NCBI GenBank assembly: GCA_012932865.1
Contig: SAXG01000042.1
Location: 1 to 64,000 of the forward strand
Direction: 5' to 3'
DNA length: 64,000 bases
Source: Amylostereum areolatum
Lineage: Eukaryota > Basidiomycota > Agaricomycetes > Russulales > Stereaceae
Under the pieces are notes generated by a model. The model saw only the letters and a program-made list of their open reading frames with translations. It ran no database searches and was not told where the DNA came from. Position numbers and translations under genes: made by a program. Below, one piece after another: positions 11,354 to 22,671 of this stretch (position 1 is its first letter; each line of letters starts with the position of its first letter).

Positions 11354-14007
11354 ATGTATATCCTCCAACCTGTCTTCACTGGGTTTTGCATGATCTCGCT
11401 GTTTCCGATCCTCACGGTTGCACAGAATTTTACCATACCGTCTACCTGGCAAGTTGAGTCCGTCACCACCGTGCTAAAGCAGGAGGACATTAACATACTC
11501 GCCAACTTGCATCCTACGATGCGCAGAATCCCGTTTCGAACTTCACGCGCGACCAACGGTCACGGATCACACAAGATGCCATTGACCACCTCATTCCAAC
11601 TATTGACAGCGCAATCGGGACCATTAATGGTGAGCGACACCCGGCTACTTTAATTCCAACCACTCATCGACCTCGCCCATTAACAGCACTATCGCGACCC
11701 TCTCAAGCCGCAAGCCTGTTCGCGGTGCTGGCACTGAACGACTGGATAACAGGAAACACGATATATAAAGAAGTTGTAACCAGTAGCACTCGGACGTTCC
11801 AGAGCCTCCACCCGGACTTCCTCTTGTCTACGTGAGCATCCACAGGCTCCGTTGACTCTATCTGCGCGCTCACGTCCTCTTTGAATCTTTAGGGTGCGCT
11901 CTGCGCTACGCCGATGTGTCGCTGCTAACTAATGACAATCCCTATTGGTTTAGCTCCGTCTGAATAGCGACAGCGTGTACGAAGGATTTTCACGCCATTT
12001 CTCGTTCTGCCACTGACAGCTGCGCGCTAGCCTTTGGGGACTTACCGCATATTACGCTTTTCGAACGTACAACGACTCGTTCTTCTTGTCCGCGGCTGTC
12101 AACGTGTGGGATTATACGTCCCAGTTTTTTATTACCGAAGACCAGGTCAATGACGGGCAGCATCCCTTGCGGAACTTCACCCTCCCCGCTACGTGCAATG
12201 GCTGTACGCCGCGTTGCATCCTCTCTGGTGTATGCCATTGCTCATGGTGTTAACATACAGCGTCTGTGGCTGGTGGTGTGTTTTTTGTAAGGTGACATTC
12301 CACACCGATACGGGTGGGTGGCTCACAAAACTAGATTCCAGATGATGTCGCCAGCGCCAGCGTCAATGGCGAAACAGTCGGGTACGCATTGACCTTACAC
12401 TGTTGGACTTTGCTCAGATACTGATTGAACCCCCACGTCAGGCCTTTCCTTGCGTACGTCGACTACTCACTTATATGTCCATCTGATTGCTTTATATCGC
12501 TGCAGACTTTCGGCTTATCTTTTCGAAGCAACCTCCAATGAGACGTACCTGACGAGCGCACGACTGTCCGCGAGGTTTATCCGCGATCATCTTTACACCG
12601 GCACCATCATATTCGATGTTTTTGACGTTCAAACCTGTCAACACTCACCGGATGATTTTGTTTTCTCGTATAACGTGGGCTTCGCAGTAGAAGGCTTTTC
12701 GGTATTGGGGAATGCCTCAAAGGACAAGACGTGGGCCGACTTGTGATTGATAGCGTTTCTCATCCAGGTTTTCGGACATTGTTGACTTAAACGCCTTCTG
12801 TAGTGCGACCAATCTCGTGTCAACATCCATCCCATATCCCGCATGGACAAGTCTGGGAGGCATCATCATAGAAGGTGCGCTATCGAGAGCCTACTGATCA
12901 CCAGTCTGTACAATGTTCTTACGTTTCTCGAAGAGGACGAATCTACGCTATCCGGCTTGAGGAACAGTTTCAAGCGTACGGTCCTGATATATCTATATCC
13001 AATGCTTTCTGAGACCCCAGACTCTAGGTATCTTTACGCGCGGTCTACACGAAGCATGGTATCGCAGTAACCCCAATTCTAAAATGGCCCGTTTCATTGC
13101 ACACTTCCTCTCCATTCAGGTATGCTAGTCACCTGGGCCTTGGGTGGCTTCGTGTCTCAGCTGATCTACCCGCTACATAATATACTCAGTTCGACTCCAT
13201 TATGAACCATGCAACACAACCTGGAAGCAACACGTACTCTCCCTTCTGGGGCGGCCCCGCTCTACAACAAGACATTGGCTTCGACCCATTTTCGCAAGTT
13301 ATTACTCTGTATGCCTTGAATTCTGCCACGGACCTCAAACAACCAGTGAGGCCTTCGAACGGAACTGTCGTGGGAAGGTGACCTTCCCTTCGTCGACAAG
13401 CATCATGTCATCTCGCCGACTAAGGATGTCCATTTTCAGCGAACCTTCATCCACGCTGAGCTACCCGGTTCCCCCATCCTTGACTCCCCCACCGTCGGTC
13501 GACACTGGTGGGACATCATCTCACAATGCCGGGTCGATAATCGGCGGTGCCATAGGCGGTGTGGCAGCAATAGCCATCGCACTCGCTGTCCTCATGATCT
13601 ACCTGATCCGACGTCGTCGCGCATTTCGATCCTCCAATGAACTTTCGAAACCGGACATTGGCCCCTTCGACCCCTCATCCCCAAACCACGCACCCGGCAT
13701 ACGAACCGGTGTTATGGACAACTTCAGGGCTACGGATCCGACGCCCTCATATCCTACGACCACCAGCATAACCATGACCTCGTTTCCAGGGTCCGCCCCA
13801 ACTCCAAGTCGCGCGAGACATCATGAACGCAGCGCTGCAGCGCGATCCGAGGACACAACTCGTGGGGCAAGGGTTCGGGATCGTCGTAGCGATATGCGTG
13901 AGATTGCTGCTCTGCTGAGAGTGGCTTTTGAGAAGATGTCGATGGGTGCTGGCACCGCGAATCCGCTGATGGGTCGCCGGGCTGGAGAGAAAAAACATGA
14001 TAAGTAG
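11354..14007 (+). CDS. GH76-like membrane-anchored protein, copy 4 (tail without PPxY)
   Basis: The ATG at 11354 gives the signal peptide MYILQPVFTGFCMISLFPIL and then VAQNFTIPSTWQ. Exons read NFTRDQRSRITQDAIDHLIP, SLFAVLALNDWITGNTIY, WGLTAYYAFRTYNDSFFL, VAGGVFF, ASVNGETVG, a 12-nt micro-exon at 12442-12453, LSAYLFEATSNETYLTSAR, NVGFAVEGFSVLGNASKDK, GLHEAWYRSNPNSKMAR and TYSPFWGGPALQQDIGF. The last exon has a stalk, the helix GSIIGGAIGGVAAIAIALAV (about 13530-13606), LIRRRRAF and a GPF motif. Unlike all the other copies, the tail ends in MGRRAGEKKHDK, with no PPxY. It is the most diverged plus-strand copy. The frame is open throughout, so the different tail may reflect altered regulation rather than decay. 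Confidence 0.82.
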
Positions 14008-14053
14008 GCTGCTATCGCCTTGCGGCTTGACGGTTTTGTCTTTTAAGTTATTC

Positions 14054-14751
14054 CAGCTATTTGCATAACGTTACGTCGGTTCGGAAAAAATTCGCGCCTG
14101 GCGAGTTCCAAGTCCGATCAATGCCGGCGGGTGCCGATGTCGAGAACCACATCTCGGGGGTCAGTCATGAGACCGTGGGACCGCCATCGCGACGGCGGTG
14201 ACGTGCGTGCCCGCCGTAGGTCTCGACGCCGCCGCCACTTACGGTGGTCTCAGTGGCAGTCTCACTGCTGCTCAACTTGTACAGATACTTTACGGCTTAT
14301 ATCACACGGGTCACACAGATGACAGGAGCCCCAGCGAGGTAGGGCATAGAGGTGAAGAGGCCAACAATGTTTGGCGGTCTCGTCGGTTGCCACAACGCGA
14401 GGCCACTGCCAGCCGCTGCTCGCCACACCTCCTTTGTCGGGACCTTCTGTCACCCAGTAAAATTGTGTTAGAGTAGGGTGGTGTTGGTCTTGATAAAAAT
14501 TCAGTTGTAGTACGCGACATAAATGAGCAACACAGGAGGTGCAAGGCGGCGGCGGCAACAGCGGTGGTGTCGTCGTCGTCGAGACCGACGGCGAGCACGC
14601 GCATCACCGCCGTCACAACGGCGGTCCCACGGTCCCATGACCGACCCCCGAGATGTGGTGCTCACCATCGGCACCCGTCGGCATCGATCGGACTCGGAAC
14701 TCGCCAGACGCAAATTTTTTCCGGACCGACGTAACGTTATGCAAATAGCTG
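14054..14751. mobile_element. Non-autonomous element with about 178-bp terminal inverted repeats (MITE-like)
   Basis: The sequence from 14054 (CAGCTATTTGCATAACGTTA) inward to about 14232 is repeated in inverted orientation from 14751 back to about 14574 (ending TAACGTTATGCAAATAGCTG). The arms are roughly 90% identical by eye. Most differences are C/T or G/A changes, many at CpG. The centre (about 14235-14573) has no convincing coding frame and encodes no transposase. No clear target-site duplication is seen (TTATTC on the left, TCATAG on the right), so the superfamily is unassigned. Confidence 0.75.
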
Positions 14752-14888
14752 TCATAGATAATCTGTAAATTTGTTCTGAGCTGGTACCAGTTGAACCACC
14801 GTCGTCTCACGTACCGTGTCTTTCAAGGTCTCATGATGTCATCAAGATGTCATAGTCCATGGAGGTGTCGGTGGAGGAGTTTAGACGT

Positions 14889-14909
14889 CAATAGCCTCTG
14901 ATCCTAACA
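14889..14909 (+). promoter_or_regulatory. Recurrent AATAGCCTCTGATCCTAAC motif upstream of KGD4
   Basis: This motif lies about 70-90 bp upstream of the KGD4 ATG. Related copies in the same gene-sense orientation occur at 4148-4168 (plus), and at 23426-23448, 26879-26900 and 30713-30735 (minus sense). Three of these are in the upstream regions of GH76 copies 6, 7 and 8. Its function is unknown; it may be a promoter element or the edge of a dispersed repeat. Confidence 0.45.
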
Positions 14910-14979
14910 ACGCCAAACAACGCCGGAAGCTCTCGGCAACCTCATCCGGCACCGACGCCTCCACCTCTCCTCGATAACC

Positions 14980-15440
14980 ATGCTTCCCTCTCTCCGTCTC
15001 TGCGCCGAACATGGCCACAAACCTCTCATCCGCTTCTTAGGAAGGCGGAGCTGGCCCTCCAGTGAGTTCCACATCCATTCTCGCGCTCACCAACGACTGA
15101 CGACGGATATGCGCGTACCAACTCAGCGCCCTCCCCGCAACGGCCGCACCCAGCCGCGCCCCAACAGTTCAAGGACGCGTTCCCCGACTTTTTAAAGAAT
15201 TTCGCGGGATCAGCATCACGGGGGTACGCCGCCTCGTCCTCGTCCTCGTCGACGGCCGCCGCTGGTGGGGGCAGTGGGAAGAGGGTGTACGCGGAATTCT
15301 GGGAGGCGCCGGAGCGAGTATGGCGACCGCGGTCTAGCTTCCTGGACGATGCGGAGATGGAAGCTGTTTCGGTGAGCTCTTTCGTGAATGTACCCGACGT
15401 CGTTGCTCATACGCAGGGACTTTGGCGTAGACCGGGGGCG
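14980..15440 (+). CDS. KGD4: Kgd4/Ymr31-like 2-oxoglutarate dehydrogenase subunit (mitochondrial)
   Basis: Exon 1 (from 14980) reads MLPSLRLCAEHGHKPLIRFL followed by GRRSWP, the mitochondrial Kgd4/MRPS36 N-terminus with its PLIxFLGxR motif. A GT-AG intron at about 15061-15122 leads to HPAAPQQFKDAFPDFLKNF, a Gly/Ser-rich linker, then VYAEFWEAPERVWRP and LDDAEMEAVS. Both the HPAAP and the FWEAP...W..P blocks are hallmarks of fungal members. Kgd4 tethers the E3 subunit to the E1/E2 core of 2-oxoglutarate dehydrogenase in the TCA cycle. The C-terminus is uncertain: a donor-like GTGAGC follows EAVS at about 15372, and the last exon may begin near 15418. A truncated copy of its 5' region lies at 4146-4330. 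It is divergent in function from the flanking GH76 genes. Confidence 0.8.
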
Positions 15441-15618
15441 CGTCGTTGCGTTAGATCTAGGACTGTACCACTGAACCTCCTTCCCACACACCTGATTATA
15501 ATATCATGCATTTCACGCCATCCCCTGCGTGCGTCTGCCCTCAAGCCTCAAATCCCGCAAATAATTCTTGCTCGAAAACACAAATACAGTACACGATGCG
15601 TTCCGCGTCCGACCCGCC

Positions 15619-16708
15619 TCAGTCCTTCTCCGCGTACGCCAGCAGATGTTGCTCGATCTCGTCCACGCCCATCACTCTCCACTGACCCCGCCCCTTTTCC
15701 GGCTCCTCCTCGCTGCTGCTCACGATCCCAATCTCGACTTCCCCAGGTTTGTAGTCCGTCGCGTGCACGGTCGAGAGGGCCTCGATCGCCATCTCGATGA
15801 CCTCGCTGCGCGAGAGGTTCTTCCCGGCCTCGCTCGCGTCGTCCGCACCCCGCCCACCCGAAAGCTTCTTCCACTTCTTCTCGAGGTGGTTCATCGCCTC
15901 TTGTTGTTTTTGGCCGGCAGAGGTGGCGTGGAAGCCGACAAAGTAGCCCGCGGGGTCGAGTTTGAAGACTTGGGGTCCGAACTCGGGGTCGATGCCGATG
16001 AGGATCATCGCTGGGTGGGGGAGAGACGTTAGCAGAGGGCGAGGTGATTCGGACATGAGGGAGCCAGGGAACGGTGAGGGAGGACGTACAGATGCCGTAG
16101 GGTCGCATGCCCGCGCGTTGTGTGTAAACCTGGTTCATGTTGGCCAGTCGACGGGCGAGCGCATCGGGGGTGATTTCGTAGCCGTACTTGTACCGGAAGT
16201 TTGAAGCCTCGATCTGGGCGCGCATAACCTGTGTTCGTGCATCCGCTGGGAACGACAAGCGAGGACGCAATGAGCGGACAAACGAGGTGGAAAGAAGAAG
16301 AGAACGCACCGACGAGGCCGGTCATAACGCAGCCAATATATGGCGTGATGCTGTAGAGATGGGTCACAGTTGACGCATCGACGAGTTTGTCCTAACGATG
16401 GGAGGTCAGCACAAGAACAGGGAAGAAAGCGGCGCGACGCACGGGGATCTTCTTCTGGATGATGACGACGGACGTGTCCTTTCCACGAATTGAGATCGAG
16501 GTGTGTCCGGATCCTGAGATCGCCTTGAACGCGTACTCTACCAACAAAGGTTACGAACACTCGAAGGAAGGAGGAGACGAAGGACGAACCGACTTGGTAG
16601 AGGCGGCCCTCAGGTGAGAAGACGGTAAGATATCTACGCGTGGAGTCAGCGCGTTGGAGTCAGGGAAATCCATAGCCACGCATACCTGTCGTAGGATGTC
16701 CTAGACAT
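15619..16708 (-). CDS. SCL1: 20S proteasome subunit alpha-1 (Scl1/PSMA6 type)
   Basis: The ATG at 16708 gives MSRTSYDR, then after an intron [13 protein letters not shown], the proteasome alpha N-terminal signature (YDRxLTxFSPEGRLxQVEY). Further exons read [87 protein letters not shown] and [20 protein letters not shown]. The C-terminal exon runs from EKKWKK to [12 protein letters not shown] at 15619. The MRPYGI block and the C-terminal Glu-Lys-Asp ending match the alpha-1 subunit rather than other alpha subunits. Alpha subunits form the outer gate ring of the 20S core and are not proteolytic. It lies tail-to-tail with KGD4 and head-to-head with GH76 copy 5, so this housekeeping pair splits the GH76 array. 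It looks intact. Confidence 0.92.
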
Positions 16709-17311
16709 GATCTGGAAAGGAACGGGGAGGATGAAGAGGAGGAGAACTGGCGAGCTGAAGATGAGACCAGACGACGCGCAAGTCGACGCGTATCCCCGTG
16801 GGATAATTCACGTGATGTGAGTCTGACATCTACGGTCGGCGCCGTGGCTTCTTTCTCTTCTCTACACCCTTCATTTCTCTTCGAAACCCACCAAGAACTT
16901 GCCGAGAATGTAATCAACTAAATGGCCTTCGACATGGTATGTTATTACCTCTATCTACGCAGCCTGCTTGATCAACGTTTCTGCAGGGTTTTCTGCCGAC
17001 AATTTCTGATCACTGACGGATTGGAGCCTAAGGTAGGGGACGGTAGTCTCCCCGAGGCAGACGAGACACTTTCGTCAAACCTTCTCAAGTTCAGGATCCT
17101 CGTGTCTGGCGGGGACGGTACTATAACCCCCGTGTGTACTCTACATGGTCATTGTTGGCTGGGGTGACAACTTGTATCGAGCCAATGATATCGAATGATC
17201 CAACCAATACATCGAAGCCAACATCCCGCGCACGCAGATATATCCTTCGACCACGATTCTTGAGATGTCTTTCCTCCCCCAGCCCTCTTCCTGATCCAGC
17301 CTGCCAGGAGC
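16709..17311. other. Divergent promoter region between proteasome alpha-1 and GH76 copy 5
   Basis: About 600 bp hold the two divergent promoters. No gene, repeat or copy of the AATAGCC motif is recognised. Confidence 0.35.
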
Positions 17312-19598
17312 ATGTTCTCCCTTCTCCTTTTCCTCGGGTTCTCTCTCTACTTGGTCTCCGCCATCCCGAACTTCGCCGTTCCTTCGGCCTGGAGACTTCA
17401 GGTAACCGTGACTCGGTATCACCTCCAACGTTCGAAGGTAGTCCCCATCACGCTTCTCTCCAGAATTCGACCCTCTCGCTCTCCCTCGGCGAGCGTGAGC
17501 TTATTTCCTCAGATGCCATCACGGAACTCACGCATCGACACAACAACGGGCATGGTCGACGGTACGCGATCCCACGAGCCTGCTTGTGCCGTTTATGCTC
17601 ATGTTCTCGTACACCCAAGGCCTCTCAGCAGACTTCCCTTGGGAGGCAGCTAGCTTTTTCTCCGTCTTGGCATCAAACGATTGGATAAGTGGGAATAAGA
17701 CGTACGAAGTGGCTGTAACCAGCGGAATACAACAGTATCAGGACACCAACCCCAATTTCTTCAATCAGTAAGAGCCCGAACCGATCTTCTTCCCATGATA
17801 TGGGCCTACTCACGCTATTTTCTAGGGTATTTGTGCATTGTCGCCCCCAGCGTCCTTACTACTCATGCCCATGTACGCTGCCAGACATCGAATTCCTTTA
17901 CCCTGTGAGTCCCCCCACCATGCCATGGAGTCCCGTAAAGGATTTTTACATTGCTTCGACGCTGTAGATCCTGGGGACTCGCCGCCTTCTATTCCTATCG
18001 CGCATATAACCAGTCCATCTTTCTCGACCTTGCCGTCTCCCTGTGGGACAGTGTCTTCCCGTACTCTGTCATCGAGGCCGATGCACTCAGCGGGAAACAT
18101 CCATTGCGAACCATCGCAATACCGTCTGTGTGTAACAGATGTATGTCACGTTTTTCTCGTCCACGCTCCAGCTTCGCGCCTGACACCCTGTTATGCACAG
18201 CATCCACTGCCGGCGCTGTATTCAGAGTACGTAGTACACCGTCTTGCCACACAATTTTCTGACATGTCTATAGTTCACAGACCCATCTACACTCGAAGTA
18301 GATACCGATTCGGTTGGGTGTGCACTTTCTACTACCTGTGTGCTCACATTGATGCTTATACCGTACTCTATCCTCCAGGCGCTTTCTTGCGTTAGTTTTT
18401 ACCTCGCACACCGGGCCCCTCCCCTCAAGTATCGTCGCCTGACTTTCGCACCTCACAGGCTTTCATCCACAGTGCCGTTCGCCCGATGGACACGACCGGA
18501 CGGGATCGTCTACGAAGGTAAGTCTGTTCGAACCAACTTTTGAATGTGTCAACGTTGACCACGCTACTCTCAATGGCAGGAGGCGCTACTTCCTCTGACA
18601 TCGACGGTTTCGACAACGCTCTGAAAGGTGCGCTCAGCTCACCGCCCGTAGTGCGCTGACCAAAACGTGGGTTCTCCGGGATAGGGTTCTTCATCCGCGG
18701 CCTCCATGAAGCGTGGCGACGAAGTGGTCCTGACAGCCCCATGGCTGAATTCATCGAAGGTTTCATCACTGTCCAGGTCAGTCTCTTCTTAATGCCTTAC
18801 AAGTCCCCTCGTCTAACCTTCTTTTGCCCTACACAGCTCGGCACACTTCTCGACTTCGCTGCTGACCCGCAATCGCATGTGTTTGGTCCCGTCTGGGAGG
18901 GACCCCCAGCCTCCGCATTCCACGCGCTTCCTCAGACCACCGCTTTGCAAGTGCTCAATCCTGCGCTGGATATCACACGACGGAGAGAGTGGGTACCCCC
19001 TCACGGTCGCGACTCCTTCGCGAAACTGACCACTCATCCGAATGATAGTACTCCCACCAATCGACCTTCGCCTCTCCCTAAAAACCCTTCATCGAGCTCT
19101 ACACACGCGTCAAGGACAGGTGCAGTCGTCGGAGGGGTTATCGGAGGCATCGCTAGCCTTCTCGGCATCGTTTCCCTTCTCTTTTTCCTGGTCAGGCGTC
19201 GGCGTCGGTGGTCTGAACACTTCGATGCGAGAGATACCTCCAGCTCAAAGGCGCGTCGCGATCAAGAAGCAGCGATAATCGAGCCGTTCACCCCAGGTTT
19301 CATGGACACCACCGCCCTACCTCCAAGAGGAAAGCGCTCGTATGCGTATGGTTCGCCATCTTCAACAACACAGTCCTCCCAAGCTGCAACTTCCGCACCG
19401 ACGTCCCAACAAGACGGTAGTGCGGAATCGCCAATGGGCAACTCTCCAGCGGAACCATTGGAGAACGGTCCCAGGGTCGAAACGCAGGAGCTACCAGACC
19501 GAGGCGCGATCCCGCTGATTCTACGCGAGTTCATGGAGGAGATTCGAGCGATGATTCAAGACGGACATGCTAGCATATCGCCTCCTCGGTACGAATAA
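17312..19598 (+). pseudogene. GH76-like copy 5 with internal ectodomain deletion (possible pseudogene)
   Basis: The start at 17312 gives the signal peptide MFSLLLFLGFSLYLVS and IPNFAVPSAWR. Exons read SLSLGERELISSDAITELTH, FFSVLASNDWISGNKTY, SWGLAAFYSYRAYNQSIFL and EVDTDSVG, then a 12-nt micro-exon at 18379-18390. The next exon passes from LSS directly to TVPFARWTRPDGIVYEG. In the other copies about 115-120 residues (LSAYLxEAT ... FSVLGN) lie between these points, so a large part of the catalytic barrel is gone, in frame. The C-terminal part is intact: FIRGLHEAWRRSGPDSPMAE, the stalk, a helix with GAVVGGVIGGIASLLGIV (about 19119-19191), RRRRRW, the IEPF motif and a terminal PPRYE (PPxY). It is probably non-catalytic; whether it is still expressed is unknown. 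The WGL motif is preceded by a weakly conserved exon, so the usual Asp motif is hard to place. Confidence 0.75.
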
Positions 19599-20088
19599 TC
19601 CGACGATGGCATTCCTTCACGCGCCAGCGAGGCCGTCAAGGTGGCATTTAATGGATAAGCTTGCTCAGACTATGATTTTGGAGACTTCTTCGTGCTCTGT
19701 GCTCGAAAAGTGGCTGTACTCGAGCACTTACTATGCAGACGCCGATTTGAATGAAATGTGCTGTGCTTTGAGCTTGATGTGCGAACGTCGAGTCCGTGTG
19801 CTGTATTCTCCTCTGAATCAGAGGCGCGAATCAGGGTCCAATGGTTGCGGTGTGTACGTGAACGTAAGCGATGGAGAAAGTGAAGGTCAAGTCGGGCTCG
19901 ATGCCAAAGATACCAAAGCAACAGACTACTACGAAATATACCCGATAGTGTAATAAAAGAACCAGCAATGTATAAGATATGTCTTGTACCGAAGAGCGAA
20001 CCGAAGAAAGGAGATATAAAACGTAAGTAACGTCGAAATGCCTAGCTTAATCCAACAGCGCGAAACCCGAACGCCGAACATCCACCTA
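19599..20088. other. Convergent intergenic region between GH76 copies 5 and 6
   Basis: This is where the plus-strand and minus-strand halves of the array meet tail to tail. No gene or clear inverted repeat is seen. Confidence 0.35.
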
Positions 20089-22671
20089 TCAGTGCACGTT
20101 GGAATGGTACTCTGGCGGAGGTTCATCTCCCCGAATATCCTGCGAAGCTGCCTGTCCCAACAGCCCATTCAACCGCCGTACTAAAGCAGGTAGTTCCGCC
20201 AGACTAGCATCTTGCGGAACTAGCTGGTATGCAATGGACGACGACCCTGTTATTGACTCCGTCGTCGGTGGCGAGACCGACGACAAGGCGGGTGTGGAAG
20301 TAACCTGGCCTGTATAAGCGGGACGGCCTTTGAGGTTAACCCAGGAAGTCGTGGTGGGAGGAGGAGTGCCAGAGTCGGCAAGGAAGGGTTCGACATGAAA
20401 GGCTTGTCTGGTGTGGGGAGAACCTGGTGCACCGGGGTTTACTTCGAGGGCGGTCGGGTACCGACGTCGACGTATGCAGAGAAATATGATAATCCCTGCT
20501 ATCACGATGGCGCCGACGATGCCTCCAACGACGCCGCCAACAATTGCTCCGGTGTTCGACGAGCTCTTCTTCGATGAAGAATTCGAGGCGGTACTTGTAG
20601 AGGATGAAGCGGCACTTGATGAGGTCCTGGGGGATCATCAGTACATGACATCAGACAGAAGTAGAATTGCTGACGCTACGGCTGCTGGGCGGGTAGCCAT
20701 ATCGAACATGGCATTGAGCACGTCGAGGGCCGCGACATTCCCGGAGGAGTGAAGTTCAGGAAGAGGGGGCCCAACCCAGCTCTGGGTGTAGTTGTTGCTT
20801 CCCGCAATCGTCGCGAGGTCAAGGAGGGCATTGAACTGTGCGATGAAATTGCGTCAGGTGTTGGGTGGTTAGAGAGAAGGCATCTACTGCCTACCTGGAC
20901 GGTGATGAAGCTCTGGATATAATTGGCCATCGCTGAGCTACGATCACCGCGAGCCCATGTTTCGTGCAGGCCTCGAATGAGGGTAGCTATCAGAGGAAAA
21001 GATACTCAATACAGCGCGGCCTGTCATGAGAGGAGCTCTAGACTCACACTTCAAGGATGTGAGGAAGGCATTGTCGTTTCCACCTAGGGAACCTCGCTCA
21101 GCCAACTTATCCCCACACAACGTTGTAGCACAAACTCACTTTCAGTAATGACACCATCGGACCTCGTCCATGCTCCAAACCGAGCGCTGTTCGCGACCAA
21201 GTCACCCAATCTAATGCATGCATCAGCCCCCGCAGACCATGGCTAAGGATAAGAAAAGACACACAGTCCTGACCATGTAGCATTGGATGTGACATTTGCG
21301 AGCACGGCTAATGCCTCGACGTAATACCCCGTGTTGTACGTGGAGAGGCCAGTACCTTGGACACACGAGGCGATATTGATCCCGTCTAGGACGATGGTGC
21401 CGTTGTACATATGGTTTCGGATGAATTCCCCAGTCAATTCCGCCGCATTTGAGTACTTTGAATCTCTTGTTGTCTCGAAAAGATACGCAGATAGTCTGGG
21501 ATATAGGGTAAGCCATGGAACGATGGCAGAGACGAGCAGGATCTACGCACGCCATGTACGGCCTACAAGAGTTTCCCCGATCAGCACTTTGCTTCAGTCG
21601 GGAAAAGAACACGACAACGCACCCCACGGTCTCTCCGTTCGTGCCAGTATCATTCAATGTGTCCGGAAGCTGCCATGCATCATCAGCCTTCCCATATTCG
21701 CACTGTAAACTCAGGTATACATACCCAGAACACAGCACCCGCGGTAGACGCTGTCGCAGTCCATGAGCGTTTGACTTTTGAGCCAGCCAAGAGGGAGAAA
21801 ACTGACTGCCATTACACTGCGACGCGATGGTCACATTGCGAGTGGGGTGTGTTTTGTTTTCCGCTTGCGCCTCGGTGACGAAGTACGTAGACGCCTGGTC
21901 CCAAACACCCGTTGCGATCTGGAGGAGGAAATCTTGTTTGTATGCGCGATAAGTGTAGTACGCTGCGAGGCCCCAATATCTGAATGAAAGCGAGCGTGAG
22001 CTCTTCGGAGGAAGTCGCAAGAATAGAGATAAAAATGAAACTTACATCGCGTCGCTGTTAAGGTGCTGCAGTGGTGCATATGAATAAACTTCCAATCCAC
22101 GCATCAGTCAGTCAGCGACATACCCTGAAAACCACCAGCAAACCATCAGCCCGGGGAGCATCACAGGAAAAGCGAATAGAGCGTACTGATTGTCCGAATA
22201 ATAATTAGAGTGCCCGGCCGCCTGAAACAGTTGCAGGTTATTCGTCGCAAAGTTCTCGTTGGTCCCATTGCCGCTGTATACATCCTGCAATGCGAGCACG
22301 GCGACCAAGTCTGCCGACAAATTATTGTCAAAAGCTGACAGATGGTTGACATGAGCACCACATGAGAAGAGAGTTAGTACTAGTGGTATTAAACACGCAC
22401 CATCGATTGTCCCTTGTGATGGATCGATGAGAGGTGTGATGGCGTTGGTCGCGCCGCGCGCCAATGCGCTCCGTTGTACGAAATCGAGGCTCGACGTTGG
22501 CTTCTGTAGAGGTGGAACGGACGGTGCATTGTCGTTGGTCAGATAAAAGGATACGATTGCCAATCAAAGTTGAATGTACTCAACCCGCCAACTTGAAGGG
22601 ACCGAAAAATCCTGAGAGACCGCGTGGCGAATCAATCCGACCAAGAGCAGAGAAGGTATGAAGAGTCGCAT
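20089..22671 (-). CDS. GH76-like membrane-anchored protein, copy 6
   Basis: The ATG at 22671 gives the signal peptide MRLFIPSLLLVGLIRHAVS and QDFSVPSSWR. Exons read FVQRSALARGATNAITPLID, DLVAVLALQDVYSGNGT, LNSDAM, YWGLAAYYTYRAYKQDFLL, TAGAVFW, TGTNGETVG, a 12-nt micro-exon at 21551-21562, LTGEFIRNHMYNGTIV, NTGYYVEALAVLANVTSNAT, GAWTRSDGVITE and IRGLHETWARGDRSSAMAN. The C-terminal exon has a Ser/Ala/Thr/Asn stalk, the helix TGAIVGGVVGGIVGAIVIAG, CIRRRRYP, the VEPF motif, the helix LAELPALVRRLNGLLG and DEPPPEYHSNVH with a PPxY. It is a predicted type I membrane protein. It keeps the micro-exon structure of the plus-strand copies, although its tail resembles copies 7 and 8. No frame break is visible. 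Confidence 0.84.

Noticed and set aside
15548..16309. Long minus-strand open frame overlapping the proteasome alpha-1 gene
   Set aside because: It only partly follows the true exon ([19 protein letters not shown]) and then runs in the wrong frame over introns and exons; it is a shadow of the proteasome gene.
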